The translations under genes and the position numbers were made by a program. Positions 47,326 through 57,920 of a DNA stretch of 64,000 bases are shown here, piece after piece (position 1 is the first letter of the stretch; each line of letters opens with the position of its first letter). The notes beneath the pieces were generated by a model. That model did not search any database. It worked only from the letters and a program-made list of their open reading frames with translations, and was not told where the DNA came from. This DNA is from Trujillonella endophytica (lineage in GTDB: Bacteria; Actinomycetota; Actinomycetes; Mycobacteriales; Geodermatophilaceae): positions 1 through 64,000 of the forward strand of contig NZ_FOEE01000018.1 of assembly GCF_900110555.1 (NCBI RefSeq). The letters are read 5' to 3'.

Positions 47326-48000
47326 TCAGCGTGCGCGGCGGCGCAGGCGCTCCTCGTCGAGGACGACCACGGACTTGCCCTGCAGCTGGATCCAGCCGCG
47401 GTGCACGAAGTCGGCCAGCGCCTTGTTCACGGTCTCGCGGGAGGCGCCGACCAGCTGGGCCAGCTCCTCCTGCGTGAGGTCGTGCTTGACGCGCAGGCCG
47501 TCGGACTCCCGGCTGCCGAAGCGGTCGGCCATCTGCAGCAGCGCCTTGGCCACGCGGCCGGGGACGTCGGTGAAGATCAGGTCGGCGACGGAGTCGTTGG
47601 TGCGGCGCAGGCGACGGGCCAGCACCTGCAGCAGCTTCTCGCCGATCTCCGGGTGGCTCTCGATCCACGGGCGGAGCACCGACTGCGGCATCCGGGCCAG
47701 CTTCACGTCGGTGACCGCGGTCGCCGTCGCCGTGCGCGGCCCGGGGTCGAAGACGGACAGCTCGCCGAACTGGTCGGAGGGACCCATGACGGCGAGCACG
47801 TTCTCCCGGCCGTCGGGCGAGCGCCGCGACAACTTGATCTTGCCCGTGAGGACGATGTACAGGCTGTCTCCGGGCTCGCCCTCGTTGAAGACGACCCGGC
47901 CACGCGGCAGGGTGATCGTCTCCAGCCGGCTGGCGACCGGCGTCACGGCCTCCTCCGACAGCCCCTGGAAGAGCCCGGACTGGGCCAGCACCTCGTCCAC
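47326..48000 (-). CDS. crp: Crp/Fnr-family transcription regulator (cAMP type)
   Basis: 224 residues, exactly the length of mycobacterial and streptomycete Crp. Cyclic nucleotide domain with [18 protein letters not shown] (phosphate-binding FGE...R-x-A), C helix, then [30 protein letters not shown] 48000 is taken from this homology; earlier in-frame codons extend without similarity. It is the global cAMP-responsive regulator in actinomycetes. The small membrane protein gene lies upstream on the same strand. Confidence 0.92.
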   Translation of the reverse strand: MDEVLAQSGLFQGLSEEAVTPVASRLETITLPRGRVVFNEGEPGDSLYIVLTGKIKLSRRSPDGRENVLAVMGPSDQFGELSVFDPGPRTATATAVTDVKLARMPQSVLRPWIESHPEIGEKLLQVLARRLRRTNDSVADLIFTDVPGRVAKALLQMADRFGSRESDGLRVKHDLTQEELAQLVGASRETVNKALADFVHRGWIQLQGKSVVVLDEERLRRRAR

Positions 48001-48157
48001 TACGCGTCCTCTCGACCGATCCCTCGGCACCACGGTGTTCCGCATCGGCGACGGCCCGGGAGCGGGCAGCGGTCGTCGATCTCGGGACGAGTCTAGAGGG
48101 GCTGTGCGCACGGTCACCCGATCGGTGGGAGCCGGGGCACCCCCGACGGGTGAGTCA

Positions 48158-48210
48158 GGCCCCGTCCCGAGGCTCACCCGAGCTTGCGAGGGATGAGGAG
48201 GACGGGGTCC
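48158..48210. repeat. dispersed hairpin repeat, copy B
   Basis: ggccccgtcccgaggctcac... to ...ggacggggtcc; matches the reverse complement of copy A (8835-8888) nearly along its length and copy C (15003-15056) more distantly. Outer arms ccccgtcc/ggacgggg. It lies between the membrane-protein gene and crp, on the path of that transcript. Confidence 0.7.
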
Positions 48211-48214
48211 TTCT

Positions 48215-48448
48215 CTAGACGAGCGGTGGAGTGGCGCGCTTCACTCGACGGCGGCTGCGCCAGCGGCCCATCGCCCGGCCGACGCCCGAGTTCGTCAGGG
48301 TGTCCACCTCGCCGAGCGTCGCGGTGTCGACGAACTCGGCGACCTCCCGCCGGCTGGTCGGACGGCGCAGCGGCTCCTCCACGCGCTCCATCACCAGCAG
48401 GAAGGCGATCAGCAGCGGGGGGAACAGGATCACGACCAGGGCGACCAC
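48215..48448 (-). CDS. small single-pass membrane protein
   Basis: 77 residues from GTG 48448, preceded by a strong Shine-Dalgarno (ggaggaggaggt). The first ~20 residues are hydrophobic ([20 protein letters not shown]), followed by a charged Arg-rich cytoplasmic tail. It occupies the slot of the M. tuberculosis gene Rv3675 between nth and crp and has the same orientation as crp. No function known. Confidence 0.7.
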   Translation of the reverse strand: MVALVVILFPPLLIAFLLVMERVEEPLRRPTSRREVAEFVDTATLGEVDTLTNSGVGRAMGRWRSRRRVKRATPPLV

Positions 48449-48586
48449 CGGTTACCTCCTCCTCCGGTCTGCGGGGGTCCCGGCGCAGATCGCCCGCAGC
48501 CCCCGGGTCACCCCCCGTACCGGCGTCCATGCCCGGGGTGGTGCCGTCGGCGATGCTCTCACGTCGGAGCCGTCGGTACCGCCGCC

Positions 48587-48592
48587 TACCCT
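48587..48592 (+). promoter_or_regulatory. -10 hexamer of nth (leaderless type)
   Basis: TACCCT ends 7 bases before GTG 48600. Confidence 0.5.
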
Positions 48593-48599
48593 CGGTTCC

Positions 48600-49394
48600 G
48601 TGTCCTCGCCGGCCTACGCGCGCCCCGTCCCGCCCCGCTCCGCGCCGGCTCGCCGCGCCGCCGGCCGGGGCGGGGAGCCCTTCGACCCCGACGAGACGCA
48701 GCTGGCCCGCACCCGCCGGGCCCGGCGCATGGCCCGCGAGCTCGCGGTCATCCACCCCGACGCCCACTGCGAGCTCGACTTCACCAACGCCTTCGAGCTC
48801 CTGGTGGCCACCGTGCTGTCCGCGCAGACCACCGACAAGACGGTGAACAAGGTCACCCCGAGCCTGTTCGCCCGGTACCCCGACGCCGTCGCGCTGGCCG
48901 GCGCCGACCGGGCCGAGCTCGAGGAGATCCTCAAGCCGACCGGCTTCTTCCGGGCCAAGGCGAACTCCGCCCTGGGGCTCGCCCGTGCGCTGGTCGAGCG
49001 GTTCGACGGCGAGGTGCCCGGCCGGATGGCCGACCTGGTCACCCTCCCGGGCGTGGGCCGCAAGACGGCGAACGTCGTCCTCGGCAACGCGTTCGGCGTG
49101 CCGGGGCTGACCGTCGACACCCACTTCGGCCGGCTCGTGCGCCGCTTCGGCTGGACGGCGGAGGAGGACCCGGTGAAGGTCGAGGCCGAGATCGCCGAGC
49201 TGGTCCCCAAGCGCGAGTGGACCATGTTCAGCCACCGGGTGATCTTCCACGGCCGGCGCGTCTGCCACGCCAAGAAGGCTGCGTGCGGCGCCTGCGGGCT
49301 GGCCCGCTGGTGCCCCTCCTACGGGATCGGCCCGACCGACCCGGAGGTCGCGACCGCGCTGGTGAAGACCCCGGTCGCCTCGGACACCGAATGA
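48600..49394 (+). CDS. nth: endonuclease III
   Basis: 264 residues. Base-excision repair glycosylase/AP lyase for oxidised pyrimidines. The helix-hairpin-helix [13 protein letters not shown] contains the catalytic Lys, and TVDTHFGRL the catalytic Asp. A [4Fe-4S] loop C-x6-C-x2-C-x5-C ([17 protein letters not shown]) is intact. GTG 48600 is used because it follows a -10 hexamer and the preceding frame encodes unrelated sequence. ATGA overlap (4 bases) links it to the TlpA gene. Confidence 0.95.
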   Translation: MSSPAYARPVPPRSAPARRAAGRGGEPFDPDETQLARTRRARRMARELAVIHPDAHCELDFTNAFELLVATVLSAQTTDKTVNKVTPSLFARYPDAVALAGADRAELEEILKPTGFFRAKANSALGLARALVERFDGEVPGRMADLVTLPGVGRKTANVVLGNAFGVPGLTVDTHFGRLVRRFGWTAEEDPVKVEAEIAELVPKREWTMFSHRVIFHGRRVCHAKKAACGACGLARWCPSYGIGPTDPEVATALVKTPVASDTE

Positions 49395-49984
49395 GGTCGG
49401 CGCGGGTGCGGGGGAGCCTCGCCGCCGCCGGGCTGGCGCTCGCCGTCCTGACCGGGTGCACGGCGGACGACGACGGCGGCCCTGCCGGCGACCCCTCGGC
49501 ATCCGGCGGGGGCCCGTCGGTGCTCGGGGCCTGCGCGGAGTGGCCCGACCGGGCGGCGTCCGGCGCCGAGACGATGCCCGGCCTGGAGTTCGACTGCCCG
49601 GGTGGCGGCACCCTCGACCTGGGGCGCGCGCCCGGCGTGCCGACCGTGGTCAACCTGTGGGCCAGCTGGTGCGGTCCGTGCCGCGCCGAGCTCCCGCTCA
49701 TGCAGGAGCTCGCCGAGCGGGCCGGGGACCGCGTGCAGGTCGTGGGGGTCGTCAGCAAGGACGGCGTCCCGCAGTCGGAGTCCTTCGCCGAGGAGGCCGG
49801 CGCCACCTTCCCCGCGGCCTTCGACGGCGACGGCGAGCTCATGGCCGAGCTCGGGCTGGCCGCCCTGCCCTTCACCTACTTCCTGGACGCCGAGGGCGGG
49901 ATCGCGTTCGTGCAGGTCGGGGAGGTCGACTCCGTCGACGAGCTGACCGCGCTGGTCGCCGAGCACCTCGGGGTGCAGCTGTGA
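49391..49984 (+). CDS. TlpA/ResA-type thioredoxin-like lipoprotein
   Basis: 197 residues. Lipoprotein signal ending LTGC (about residue 21), then a thioredoxin fold with CxxC in [13 protein letters not shown] (about 95-107) and cis-Pro region near ALPFTYFLD. It acts outside the membrane as a thiol-disulfide oxidoreductase, perhaps for cytochrome maturation. Coupled to nth by 4-bp overlap and to the Nudix gene by 4 bases, the same order as Rv3672c-Rv3674c in M. tuberculosis. Confidence 0.9.
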   Translation: MRSARVRGSLAAAGLALAVLTGCTADDDGGPAGDPSASGGGPSVLGACAEWPDRAASGAETMPGLEFDCPGGGTLDLGRAPGVPTVVNLWASWCGPCRAELPLMQELAERAGDRVQVVGVVSKDGVPQSESFAEEAGATFPAAFDGDGELMAELGLAALPFTYFLDAEGGIAFVQVGEVDSVDELTALVAEHLGVQL

Positions 49985-50757
49985 CCGCGGGCGCGCTGTC
50001 GCCGGGCGACGGTGATCTGCCGGAGTTCCTACGGCGGCTGATGGCCGGGGCCGAGCACCTGCCGCTGCGGCACCGCATGCAGCAGCGCACGTCGACGGCC
50101 CGCCGCTCCGCCGTCCTCATCCTGTTCGCCGAGGGCCCGCACGGGCCCGACGTGCTGCTCATCGAGAAGTCCGCCCACCTGCGTACCCACGCCGGCCAGC
50201 CGGCCTTCCCCGGCGGCGGCGCGGATCCGGGCGAGGACTACCCGGTGGGCACGGCCCTGCGGGAGGCGCAGGAGGAGGCGGGGGTCGACCCGGCCGGCGT
50301 CCGGGTGCTCGGCACGCTGCCGGAGCTGTTCCTCGGGCCCTCGGACAACCTCGTGGTGCCGGTCGTGGCGTGGTGGGACGAGCCGTCGGAGGTGCTGGTC
50401 GGCGATCCGCAGGAGGTGGCCCGCGTCGCGCGGGTGCCGCTGGCCGAGCTCGTCGACCCGGCCAACCGCTACCGGCTCAAGCACCCGGTGGGGTTCCTGG
50501 GCCCGGCCTTCGCCGTCGCCGGCATGGAGGTGTGGGGCTTCACCGCGGGAGTGCTCGAGGCCGTCCTCGAGGCGGCCGGGCTGGCGCGACCCTGGGACGC
50601 CACCGACGTCCGGCCGATCGACCCGGACAAGATCCGGCCCGGGCGGGTGCCCGGCTCGGTCGACGAGGGCGGCACCGAGGACAGCGCCGCGCCGACGGTC
50701 GCCGATCCGGGCGGTCCGGCGCCGCGGCGCGTACGGTTCCCGGGCGATGAGCGGTAG
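49981..50757 (+). CDS. CoA-pyrophosphatase-type Nudix hydrolase
   Basis: 258 residues. Nudix box AFPGGGADPGEDYPVGTALREAQEEAGVDP; the NUDIX-CoA signature (LRTHAGQPAFPGG, upstream of the box) is present, so CoA or a derivative is the likely substrate. The last ~50 residues (Asp/Gly/Pro-rich) are an extension. GTG 49981 overlaps the TlpA stop by 4 bases, and the stop overlaps the cupredoxin start by 11 bases. Confidence 0.88.
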   Translation: MTAGALSPGDGDLPEFLRRLMAGAEHLPLRHRMQQRTSTARRSAVLILFAEGPHGPDVLLIEKSAHLRTHAGQPAFPGGGADPGEDYPVGTALREAQEEAGVDPAGVRVLGTLPELFLGPSDNLVVPVVAWWDEPSEVLVGDPQEVARVARVPLAELVDPANRYRLKHPVGFLGPAFAVAGMEVWGFTAGVLEAVLEAAGLARPWDATDVRPIDPDKIRPGRVPGSVDEGGTEDSAAPTVADPGGPAPRRVRFPGDER

Positions 50758-51232
50758 ACCGACCTCCGTGCCCTCCACCAGCCGGCGGCTCGCGGCGGGT
50801 CCGCGCCGGAGCGCCGCCGCCCTGGTGGCCGGGGTGCTGCTCCTGGCCGGCTGCGGCGGGGACGACGGCGGCGGCGGTGGTGCCGCCCCCTCGGCGGACC
50901 CCTCGCTCGGGACGGTGACCGTGGCGGCCGACGGCGTCCAGGAGGTCACGATCGAGACCCCCGACGACTACGTCTTCCTGCCCGACGAGTTCACGGTGGC
51001 GCCCGGCCCGGTGCGGCTGACGGTGCGCAACACCGCCGAGCAGATGGTGCACAACTTCCGGTTCACGCCGGACACGGGCCCGGCGGAGATCGCCGCGGAG
51101 ATCCCGCTGCTGCAGCCGGGGGAGAGCGACACCATCGAGTTCGAGGTGCAGGCGGAGGGCGACTACCCCTTCGACTGCAGCTTCCACCTGCAGCTGGGGC
51201 AGGTCGGCACCATGACGGTCGCGGCGGCCTGA
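50747..51232 (+). CDS. cupredoxin-domain lipoprotein
   Basis: 161 residues. Lipoprotein signal (LLLAGCGG), a Gly/Ala/Ser linker, then a single cupredoxin domain (about 60-161). Type-1 copper ligands are in place: His in MVHNF, then Cys, His and Met in DCSFHLQLGQVGTM. It would be a small blue copper protein at the cell surface, possibly an electron carrier or copper sensor. It is not part of the M. tuberculosis arrangement of this cluster. Start overlaps the Nudix gene by 11 bases. Confidence 0.88.
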   Translation: MSGRPTSVPSTSRRLAAGPRRSAAALVAGVLLLAGCGGDDGGGGGAAPSADPSLGTVTVAADGVQEVTIETPDDYVFLPDEFTVAPGPVRLTVRNTAEQMVHNFRFTPDTGPAEIAAEIPLLQPGESDTIEFEVQAEGDYPFDCSFHLQLGQVGTMTVAAA

Positions 51233-51236
51233 GCCC

Positions 51237-52418
51237 GTGTCCCTCGTCGACGTCGTCGTCATCGTCCTGGCGCTGGCGTTCGCGCTGTCGGGGTTCCGGC
51301 AGGGGCTGCTGGTCTCCGCGGCGTCGTTCCTGGGCTTCTTCGGCGGCGCGGTCGTCGGGGCGCAGCTGTCCGGGGCGGTGGCGGACAGCGTCGACGCCTC
51401 CCCGGTGACACGGGTCTTCGCCGCGCTCGTCGTCGTCCTGGCCGGGGCGCTGCTCGGGCAGCTGCTGGCCGGCGCGATCGGCCGGGCGGTGCGCAGCCGG
51501 GTCACCTGGGAGCCGGCCAAGGTGGTCGACTCCGTGGCCGGCGCGGCCCTCTCGGCGGTGGCGGTGCTGCTGGTGGCCTGGATGGTCGCCACGCCGCTGG
51601 CCACCGCGCCGTTCCCCGAGGTGGCCAGCCAGGTGCGGCAGTCGGCGCTGGTGCGCGCCGTGGACGCCAGCGTCCCCGAGGGCGTCCGCGCGGTCTACGA
51701 CCAGCTGCGGGAGGCCATCGAGCGGCGCGGTCTGCCCGACGTCCTCGACCCGCTGACGCCGACCGACGTCCGCGACGTCCCGGCGCCGGACGCGACGCTG
51801 GCCGACAGCCCCGTCGTCGCGAGCGTGCGGGGCTCGGTGGTGCAGATCCGCGGCGTCGCGTCCTCGTGCTCCCGGCAGATCGACGGGTCCGGGTTCGTGT
51901 TCGCGCCGCAGCGGGTGATGACCAACGCGCACGTGCTGGCCGGCGTCTCCGACCCCGTGGTCACCGCCGAGGGCGAGGAGTACGAGGCGACGCCGGTGTT
52001 CGTGGACCCGGAGGTCGACGTCGCCGTCCTCGCGGTCCCCGGGCTGCCGACGGTTCCGCTGAACTTCGCCCCGGAGCCGGTCGACCACGGCGCCGACGCG
52101 ATCATCATGGGCTACCCGGGCGGTGGGGGGCTGTTCGTCGGGCCGGCCCGGGTCCGCGACCGCGGCGAGATCAGCGGCCCCGACTTCCGCGACCAGCAGA
52201 CCGTGACCCGCGACGTCTACGCCCTGTACGGCGAGGTGCGCGCGGGCAACTCCGGCGGGCCGCTGTTCGACCGCACCGGCCAGGTGCTCGGCGTGGTGTT
52301 CGCCTCCGCCATCACCGACCCGCTCACCGGCTACGCGCTCACCGTGCAGCAGGTGTCGGAGGCCGCGGACGTCGGGCGGACGGCGACCGCGGCGGTCGAC
52401 ACCGGCCCCTGCGAGTAG
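51237..52418 (+). CDS. marP: MarP-type membrane serine protease
   Basis: 393 residues. N-terminal CvpA-like four-helix membrane domain (about 1-120), then a chymotrypsin/HtrA-like protease without PDZ. Triad H232 (TNAHVLAG), D261 (VDVAVLAV), S339 (GNSGGPLF). Two cysteines precede and follow the protease as in mycobacterial MarP, where a disulfide activates it. Rv3671c in M. tuberculosis is required for acid and oxidative stress survival. GTG start 4 bases after the cupredoxin stop. Same block position. Confidence 0.92.
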   Translation: MSLVDVVVIVLALAFALSGFRQGLLVSAASFLGFFGGAVVGAQLSGAVADSVDASPVTRVFAALVVVLAGALLGQLLAGAIGRAVRSRVTWEPAKVVDSVAGAALSAVAVLLVAWMVATPLATAPFPEVASQVRQSALVRAVDASVPEGVRAVYDQLREAIERRGLPDVLDPLTPTDVRDVPAPDATLADSPVVASVRGSVVQIRGVASSCSRQIDGSGFVFAPQRVMTNAHVLAGVSDPVVTAEGEEYEATPVFVDPEVDVAVLAVPGLPTVPLNFAPEPVDHGADAIIMGYPGGGGLFVGPARVRDRGEISGPDFRDQQTVTRDVYALYGEVRAGNSGGPLFDRTGQVLGVVFASAITDPLTGYALTVQQVSEAADVGRTATAAVDTGPCE

Positions 52419-52451
52419 CGACCCCCACGCCCCTGCGACCGGGCCGCTCGG

Positions 52452-53378
52452 TCATCGCGCGGAGGAGATGATCGCCTCGGTCACGGCGTCGGGAGCCTCC
52501 TCCTGGGGGAAGTGGCCGACCCCGGGCAGCGTGCGCACCTCGTACGCGCCGGCGACGTAGCGGCCCGAGCCGGCCGCGGTCGTGGGCAGCACGCAGGTGT
52601 CGGCCTCCCCGTGCAGCTGCAGCGTCGGGGCGGTGATCGGGGCCGACATGCGCCGGGCGAAGCGGAGGCCGTCGGGGCGCAGCTGCGACCGGCCGGCCCA
52701 GCGCAGGTACTCCATCGACCCGTAGGCGGCCTGCGGGATGCGGGCCGCGGCGCGGTACCGGTCGACCGCCTCGGCGAAGTCCGGCGTGTGCGTCCACGCG
52801 GGCCCCGACCAGCGGCGGAGCAGGTCGGCGACGGGGTCGTCGTCGTCCCGGGTGAGCCGGCGCTCGGGCAGCCGCGGGAGCTGCGCGCCCAGGAAGTAGC
52901 GGAACGCCCGCCGCTGCGCCGGGTCGGCCATCCCCGCGCGCAGCCGCCGCGGATGGGCCATCGACAGGACGACGAGCCGGCGGACGCTGCGCGGGTGCAG
53001 GGCGGCCATCGTCCAGGCCACGAGCGCGCCCCAGTCGTGGCCGACCAGGATCGCCTCGCGCTCGCCGAGGGCGCGGATCAGCGCGGCGACGTCGTCCGCC
53101 GCGGTGGGCAGGTCGTAGCCGCGGGGAGGCTTGTCGCTGGCGCCGTAGCCGCGCAGGTCCGGGGCGACGGCGTGGAACCCGGCCGCCGCGAGGGCGGGGA
53201 GCTGGGCCCGCCAGGTCCACCAGAACTGCGGAAAGCCGTGCAGCAGCACCACCAGCGGACCCTCGCCGGCCTCGGCGACGTGCAACTGGACGCCGTTGGC
53301 CGACAGGTCGCGGTGCGACCACGGGCCCGGCAGCAGGACGCTGGTGGCGTCCGGCGGCTCCTCGGCGGGAGAGGTCAC
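52452..53378 (-). CDS. epoxide hydrolase-like alpha/beta hydrolase
   Basis: 308 residues from GTG 53378. Oxyanion region LLHGFPQFWWTWR, nucleophile Asp in LVGHDWGALVAWT (the GHDWG pattern of epoxide hydrolases), acid in LHGEADTCVLP, His in LPGVGHFPQEE. In M. tuberculosis the corresponding gene is ephE (Rv3670). True substrate unknown; haloalkane dehalogenase-like members exist. It follows the Holin-X gene on the same strand by 11 bases. Confidence 0.88.
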   Translation of the reverse strand: MTSPAEEPPDATSVLLPGPWSHRDLSANGVQLHVAEAGEGPLVVLLHGFPQFWWTWRAQLPALAAAGFHAVAPDLRGYGASDKPPRGYDLPTAADDVAALIRALGEREAILVGHDWGALVAWTMAALHPRSVRRLVVLSMAHPRRLRAGMADPAQRRAFRYFLGAQLPRLPERRLTRDDDDPVADLLRRWSGPAWTHTPDFAEAVDRYRAAARIPQAAYGSMEYLRWAGRSQLRPDGLRFARRMSAPITAPTLQLHGEADTCVLPTTAAGSGRYVAGAYEVRTLPGVGHFPQEEAPDAVTEAIISSAR

Positions 53379-53389
53379 CGGGGCAGGCG

Positions 53390-53896
53390 TCAGACCAGGT
53401 AGGTGTCGGGGTCGCGGCGCGAGACCTGCCCGCCGGGGGCGATGGTCGGCAGGTCGCGGCGGCGCTGGCCGGGCGCCTCGCGGTGCATCACGTCCGGCAG
53501 CTCCTTGAGCGACTCGATCGTCCGCTCCGGCTTCTCGATCTTCTTCATGAAGCGCCGGCCCAGCAGGGCGGCGATCGCCGCGACGACCAGTAGGAGCACC
53601 CACACGATCAGGTAGGAGATCCAGCGCGCGAGGCCCAGCCAGGTGAGGAACTCCGCGATCGCGATGAAGAGGAAGAAGAACGAGAACCCCGCGACGACGC
53701 CCGCGGCGCCGAACGCCCCCGCGCCGATGCCGGCCTTCTTCGCCGACGTGCCGACCTCGGCCTTGGCGAGCTCGACCTCGCTGCGGATGAGCGTGGAGAC
53801 GTCGGCCATCGCGCTCTGCACGAGGGTGCCGATCGAGGGCTCCTCGGCGCCGGTGGGCCGCGCCCCGGACGGGGTCGTCGATGCGCTGTGGGCCAC
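53390..53896 (-). CDS. Holin-X-type membrane protein
   Basis: 168 residues from GTG 53896 (ribosome-binding site ggaggag). N-terminal amphipathic stretch LVQSAMADVSTLIRSEVELAKAE, then two membrane helices (around AGVVAGFSFFFLFIAIAEFL and ISYLIVWVLLLVVAAIAALL) and an Arg/Lys-rich tail. This is the actinobacterial Holin-X/DUF1469 family; despite the name it is a chromosomal gene with no phage around. Likely the Rv3669 equivalent. Confidence 0.85.
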   Translation of the reverse strand: MAHSASTTPSGARPTGAEEPSIGTLVQSAMADVSTLIRSEVELAKAEVGTSAKKAGIGAGAFGAAGVVAGFSFFFLFIAIAEFLTWLGLARWISYLIVWVLLLVVAAIAALLGRRFMKKIEKPERTIESLKELPDVMHREAPGQRRRDLPTIAPGGQVSRRDPDTYLV

Positions 53897-54025
53897 GAGT
53901 GGCTCCTCCTCGGTCGGGCGGCGGCACGCTGGCCACCGCGGTCTCTCCCCGGTGATCGTGCCGGATGTCCGCGCAGCTCGCGCTCGGTGTCCCCCGGTCG
54001 AGGTCTCGGCCCCCGGCCTACGGTC

Positions 54026-54089
54026 GAGGCATAGGAGGCTTTCCCCTCGTCTGGGGCGCTCAAGACGTGGGGATAGCCTCCTATGCCTC
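54026..54089. terminator. long near-perfect hairpin after acs
   Basis: gaggcataggaggctttccc... (54026-54046) and its complement (54069-54089) match at 20 of 21 positions around a 22-base loop. It lies between the acs stop and the Holin-X start, both on the minus strand, so it would end acs transcripts. Confidence 0.7.
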
Positions 54090-54105
54090 GGTGGCCGAGG
54101 CGGCT

Positions 54106-56055
<1,950 letters not shown>

Positions 56056-56143
56056 CGGTTCCTCCTTCTCCCGGCCCACGTGCTCCGGACCACACCGTAT
56101 GGCCCGGCGGGCTCCGCGGCGACGCTGCCGGCGGGGGACCGGT

Positions 56144-56149
56144 CAGACT
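56144..56149 (+). promoter_or_regulatory. -10 hexamer of the FhuF-like gene (leaderless type)
   Basis: CAGACT ends 6 bases before GTG 56156. Confidence 0.35.
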
Positions 56150-56155
56150 GGGTGG

Positions 56156-56881
56156 GTGGGGGAGCGCTGGGCGGACGGCGGGCAGGCGGCGGTAGCTGCG
56201 CGGGTGCCCGGGGCCGCCGCGCTCGGGCTGGTCGCGCCGCCGGTCGGGACGGTCGTCCCGGGCCCGGTCCTGGCCGATCCGGGGTGGACGGCGGAGCGGG
56301 TCGCCGAGCTCGGCCGCCGCTACCGCAGCGCCGACCGGCGGGTTCTCGCGATCGTGTGGTGGTACTCGCTGTCCGCCGTCCTCGTGACGCCGCCGCTGGC
56401 CGGGCTGGCCACCGGGGTGCCGCTGTCGGCGCGGCTGGCCGACCTGTCGGTGACGGTGCTCGCCGGGGGGACGCCGGTGGCCGCGGTGTCGGGGGCGCCG
56501 TGGGGCGACGTCGCCGGGGAGCTGCGCGAGTCGCTGGCCGCCGTCGTGGCCGCGGTCGCGCTGGCGGGGGACGTGCGGCCCGCGCCGCTGTGGGCGATCG
56601 CCACCGACTCCATCGCCAACCGGCTGCTGGCGCTGGGGCGGGCGCTGGGGGACGTCGGCGCCGTCACCGCGCTGGCCGCCCCGGTCGCGGCCGCGATCGG
56701 CCCGCCGCTGCCCGCACCGCGCTACGTCGACGTCGGCCCACGGGCGGTGCGCTTCACCCGGCGCGCCTCGTGCTGCCAGCTGTACCGCCTGCCCGGTGAG
56801 GGCCTGTGCACCTCCTGCCCCCGCCGCCCGCCCGCCGAGCGCCAGGTCCTGCTCCACGACACGGCCGAGCGCATCCCCTGA
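56156..56881 (+). CDS. FhuF-like (2Fe-2S) iron reductase-type protein
   Basis: 241 residues. Only the C-terminus is diagnostic: FTRRASCCQLYRLPGEGLC then TSC, that is C-C-x10-C-x2-C, the [2Fe-2S] site of FhuF siderophore-iron reductases. The N-terminal part (GWTAERVAELGRRYRSADRRV then IVWWYSLSAVLVTPPLAGL) fits the FhuF-like domain weakly. No siderophore cluster is adjacent. It ends 11 bases before the convergent queA-like stop. Confidence 0.75.
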   Translation: MGERWADGGQAAVAARVPGAAALGLVAPPVGTVVPGPVLADPGWTAERVAELGRRYRSADRRVLAIVWWYSLSAVLVTPPLAGLATGVPLSARLADLSVTVLAGGTPVAAVSGAPWGDVAGELRESLAAVVAAVALAGDVRPAPLWAIATDSIANRLLALGRALGDVGAVTALAAPVAAAIGPPLPAPRYVDVGPRAVRFTRRASCCQLYRLPGEGLCTSCPRRPPAERQVLLHDTAERIP

Positions 56882-56891
56882 GCGACTCCGT

Positions 56892-57920
56892 TCAGGGGAG
56901 GAAGAGCATCGAGTCGCCGTACTCGTGCCACAGGTAGCGCTCGGCGACGGCGGCCGCGTAGCCGCGGTCGACCAGGTCCGCCCCGGCGACGGCCTCCAGC
57001 AGCCGCAGGTGCGAGGCCTCGGGCGCGTGCAGCCCGGTGAGCAGCCCGGTCACCACCCGCGCGGGGCGCTCCGGGCCGAGCACGAGGTCGGTCCAGCCGG
57101 CCGCCGGGCGGGTGGCGCCGTCCTCGCCGGTGGCCGACTCCAGCGCCCGCGTGACGGTCGTGCCGACGGCGACCACCCGTCCGCCGGCCCGCCGCGTGGC
57201 CGTGACCAGCCGCGCCGTGACCTCGGGGACGGCGAAGCGCTCCGGCAGCGGCGGCTCGTGCACCTCCGGGCTGGACACCCCGGCGTGCAGCACCAGGGGG
57301 ACGACCGGCACGCCGCGGGCCATGAGGCGCACCAGCAGCCGGTCGGTGAACGGGCGGCCGGCGCTGGCGTTCTCGGCGCTGCCCGGCTCGGTCGCGTACA
57401 CGTTCTGCGCGTCGGCCAGGGTGACGCGGCCGCGCAAGTAGCCATAGGTGATCGGCCGGCCGTGCCCGGTCAGCACCGTGCGGACCTCGGCCGGCGGCTC
57501 GGGCCGGGCCCGCCACAGCCGCGATCCGCGGCCGGGGTGCGGGTGGCCGGCCAGCAGCCGCAGGGTGCCGCCGCCGGGCAGGTCCACCGTGCTGCCCGGC
57601 TCGACGCCGAGGTCGGGGCCGTCGTTGTCCGGCCGGCGCAGCTCGACGACCCAGTCGCCGTCGTCGAGGGGCGGGGAGACGTGCAGCGGCACGAGGACGC
57701 CGTCCCGCCGCCGGACGTCCAGCCGCGCCGGGAGCGTCGCCGACGTGTTCACCACCAGCAGGTCGCCGGGGGAGAGCAGGTCGGGCAGGTCCCGGAAGAC
57801 GGCAGAGGTCACGCCGCCGGGGCGCACGGTCATCAGCCGGACGCCGTCGCGGGCGAGGCCCCGGCGCTCCGGGGGCGCCGTCGCCTCGGCGTCCGGGGGG
57901 AGCGCGAACCGGGCGGTCAC
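56892..57920 (-). CDS. QueA-like S-adenosylmethionine:tRNA ribosyltransferase-isomerase
   Basis: 342 residues from GTG 57920. QueA transfers the ribosyl part of SAM to 7-aminomethyl-7-deazaguanine in tRNA, in queuosine synthesis. Landmarks: LLSPGDLLVVNTSATLPARL near residue 60 and TEPGSAENASAGRPFTDRLL (the QueA SAM-site region), LHAGVSSPEVHEPPLPERFA, and GWTDLVLGPERPARVVTGLLTGLHAPEASHLRLL. No tgt or queC-F genes are near, so this may be a diverged paralogue. It overlaps the SDR gene by 4 bases and probably shares its SoxR-controlled promoter. Confidence 0.78.
   Translation of the reverse strand: MTARFALPPDAEATAPPERRGLARDGVRLMTVRPGGVTSAVFRDLPDLLSPGDLLVVNTSATLPARLDVRRRDGVLVPLHVSPPLDDGDWVVELRRPDNDGPDLGVEPGSTVDLPGGGTLRLLAGHPHPGRGSRLWRARPEPPAEVRTVLTGHGRPITYGYLRGRVTLADAQNVYATEPGSAENASAGRPFTDRLLVRLMARGVPVVPLVLHAGVSSPEVHEPPLPERFAVPEVTARLVTATRRAGGRVVAVGTTVTRALESATGEDGATRPAAGWTDLVLGPERPARVVTGLLTGLHAPEASHLRLLEAVAGADLVDRGYAAAVAERYLWHEYGDSMLFLP

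Noticed and set aside
48100-48150. Crp binding site in its own promoter region
   Set aside because: A gtg...cac pair near 48112-48118 has the wrong spacing (8 instead of 6 bases) and no flanking match.
53390-53896. Phage holin, prophage remnant
   Set aside because: The Holin-X family is chromosomal in actinobacteria and its neighbours are housekeeping genes; no phage genes are near.
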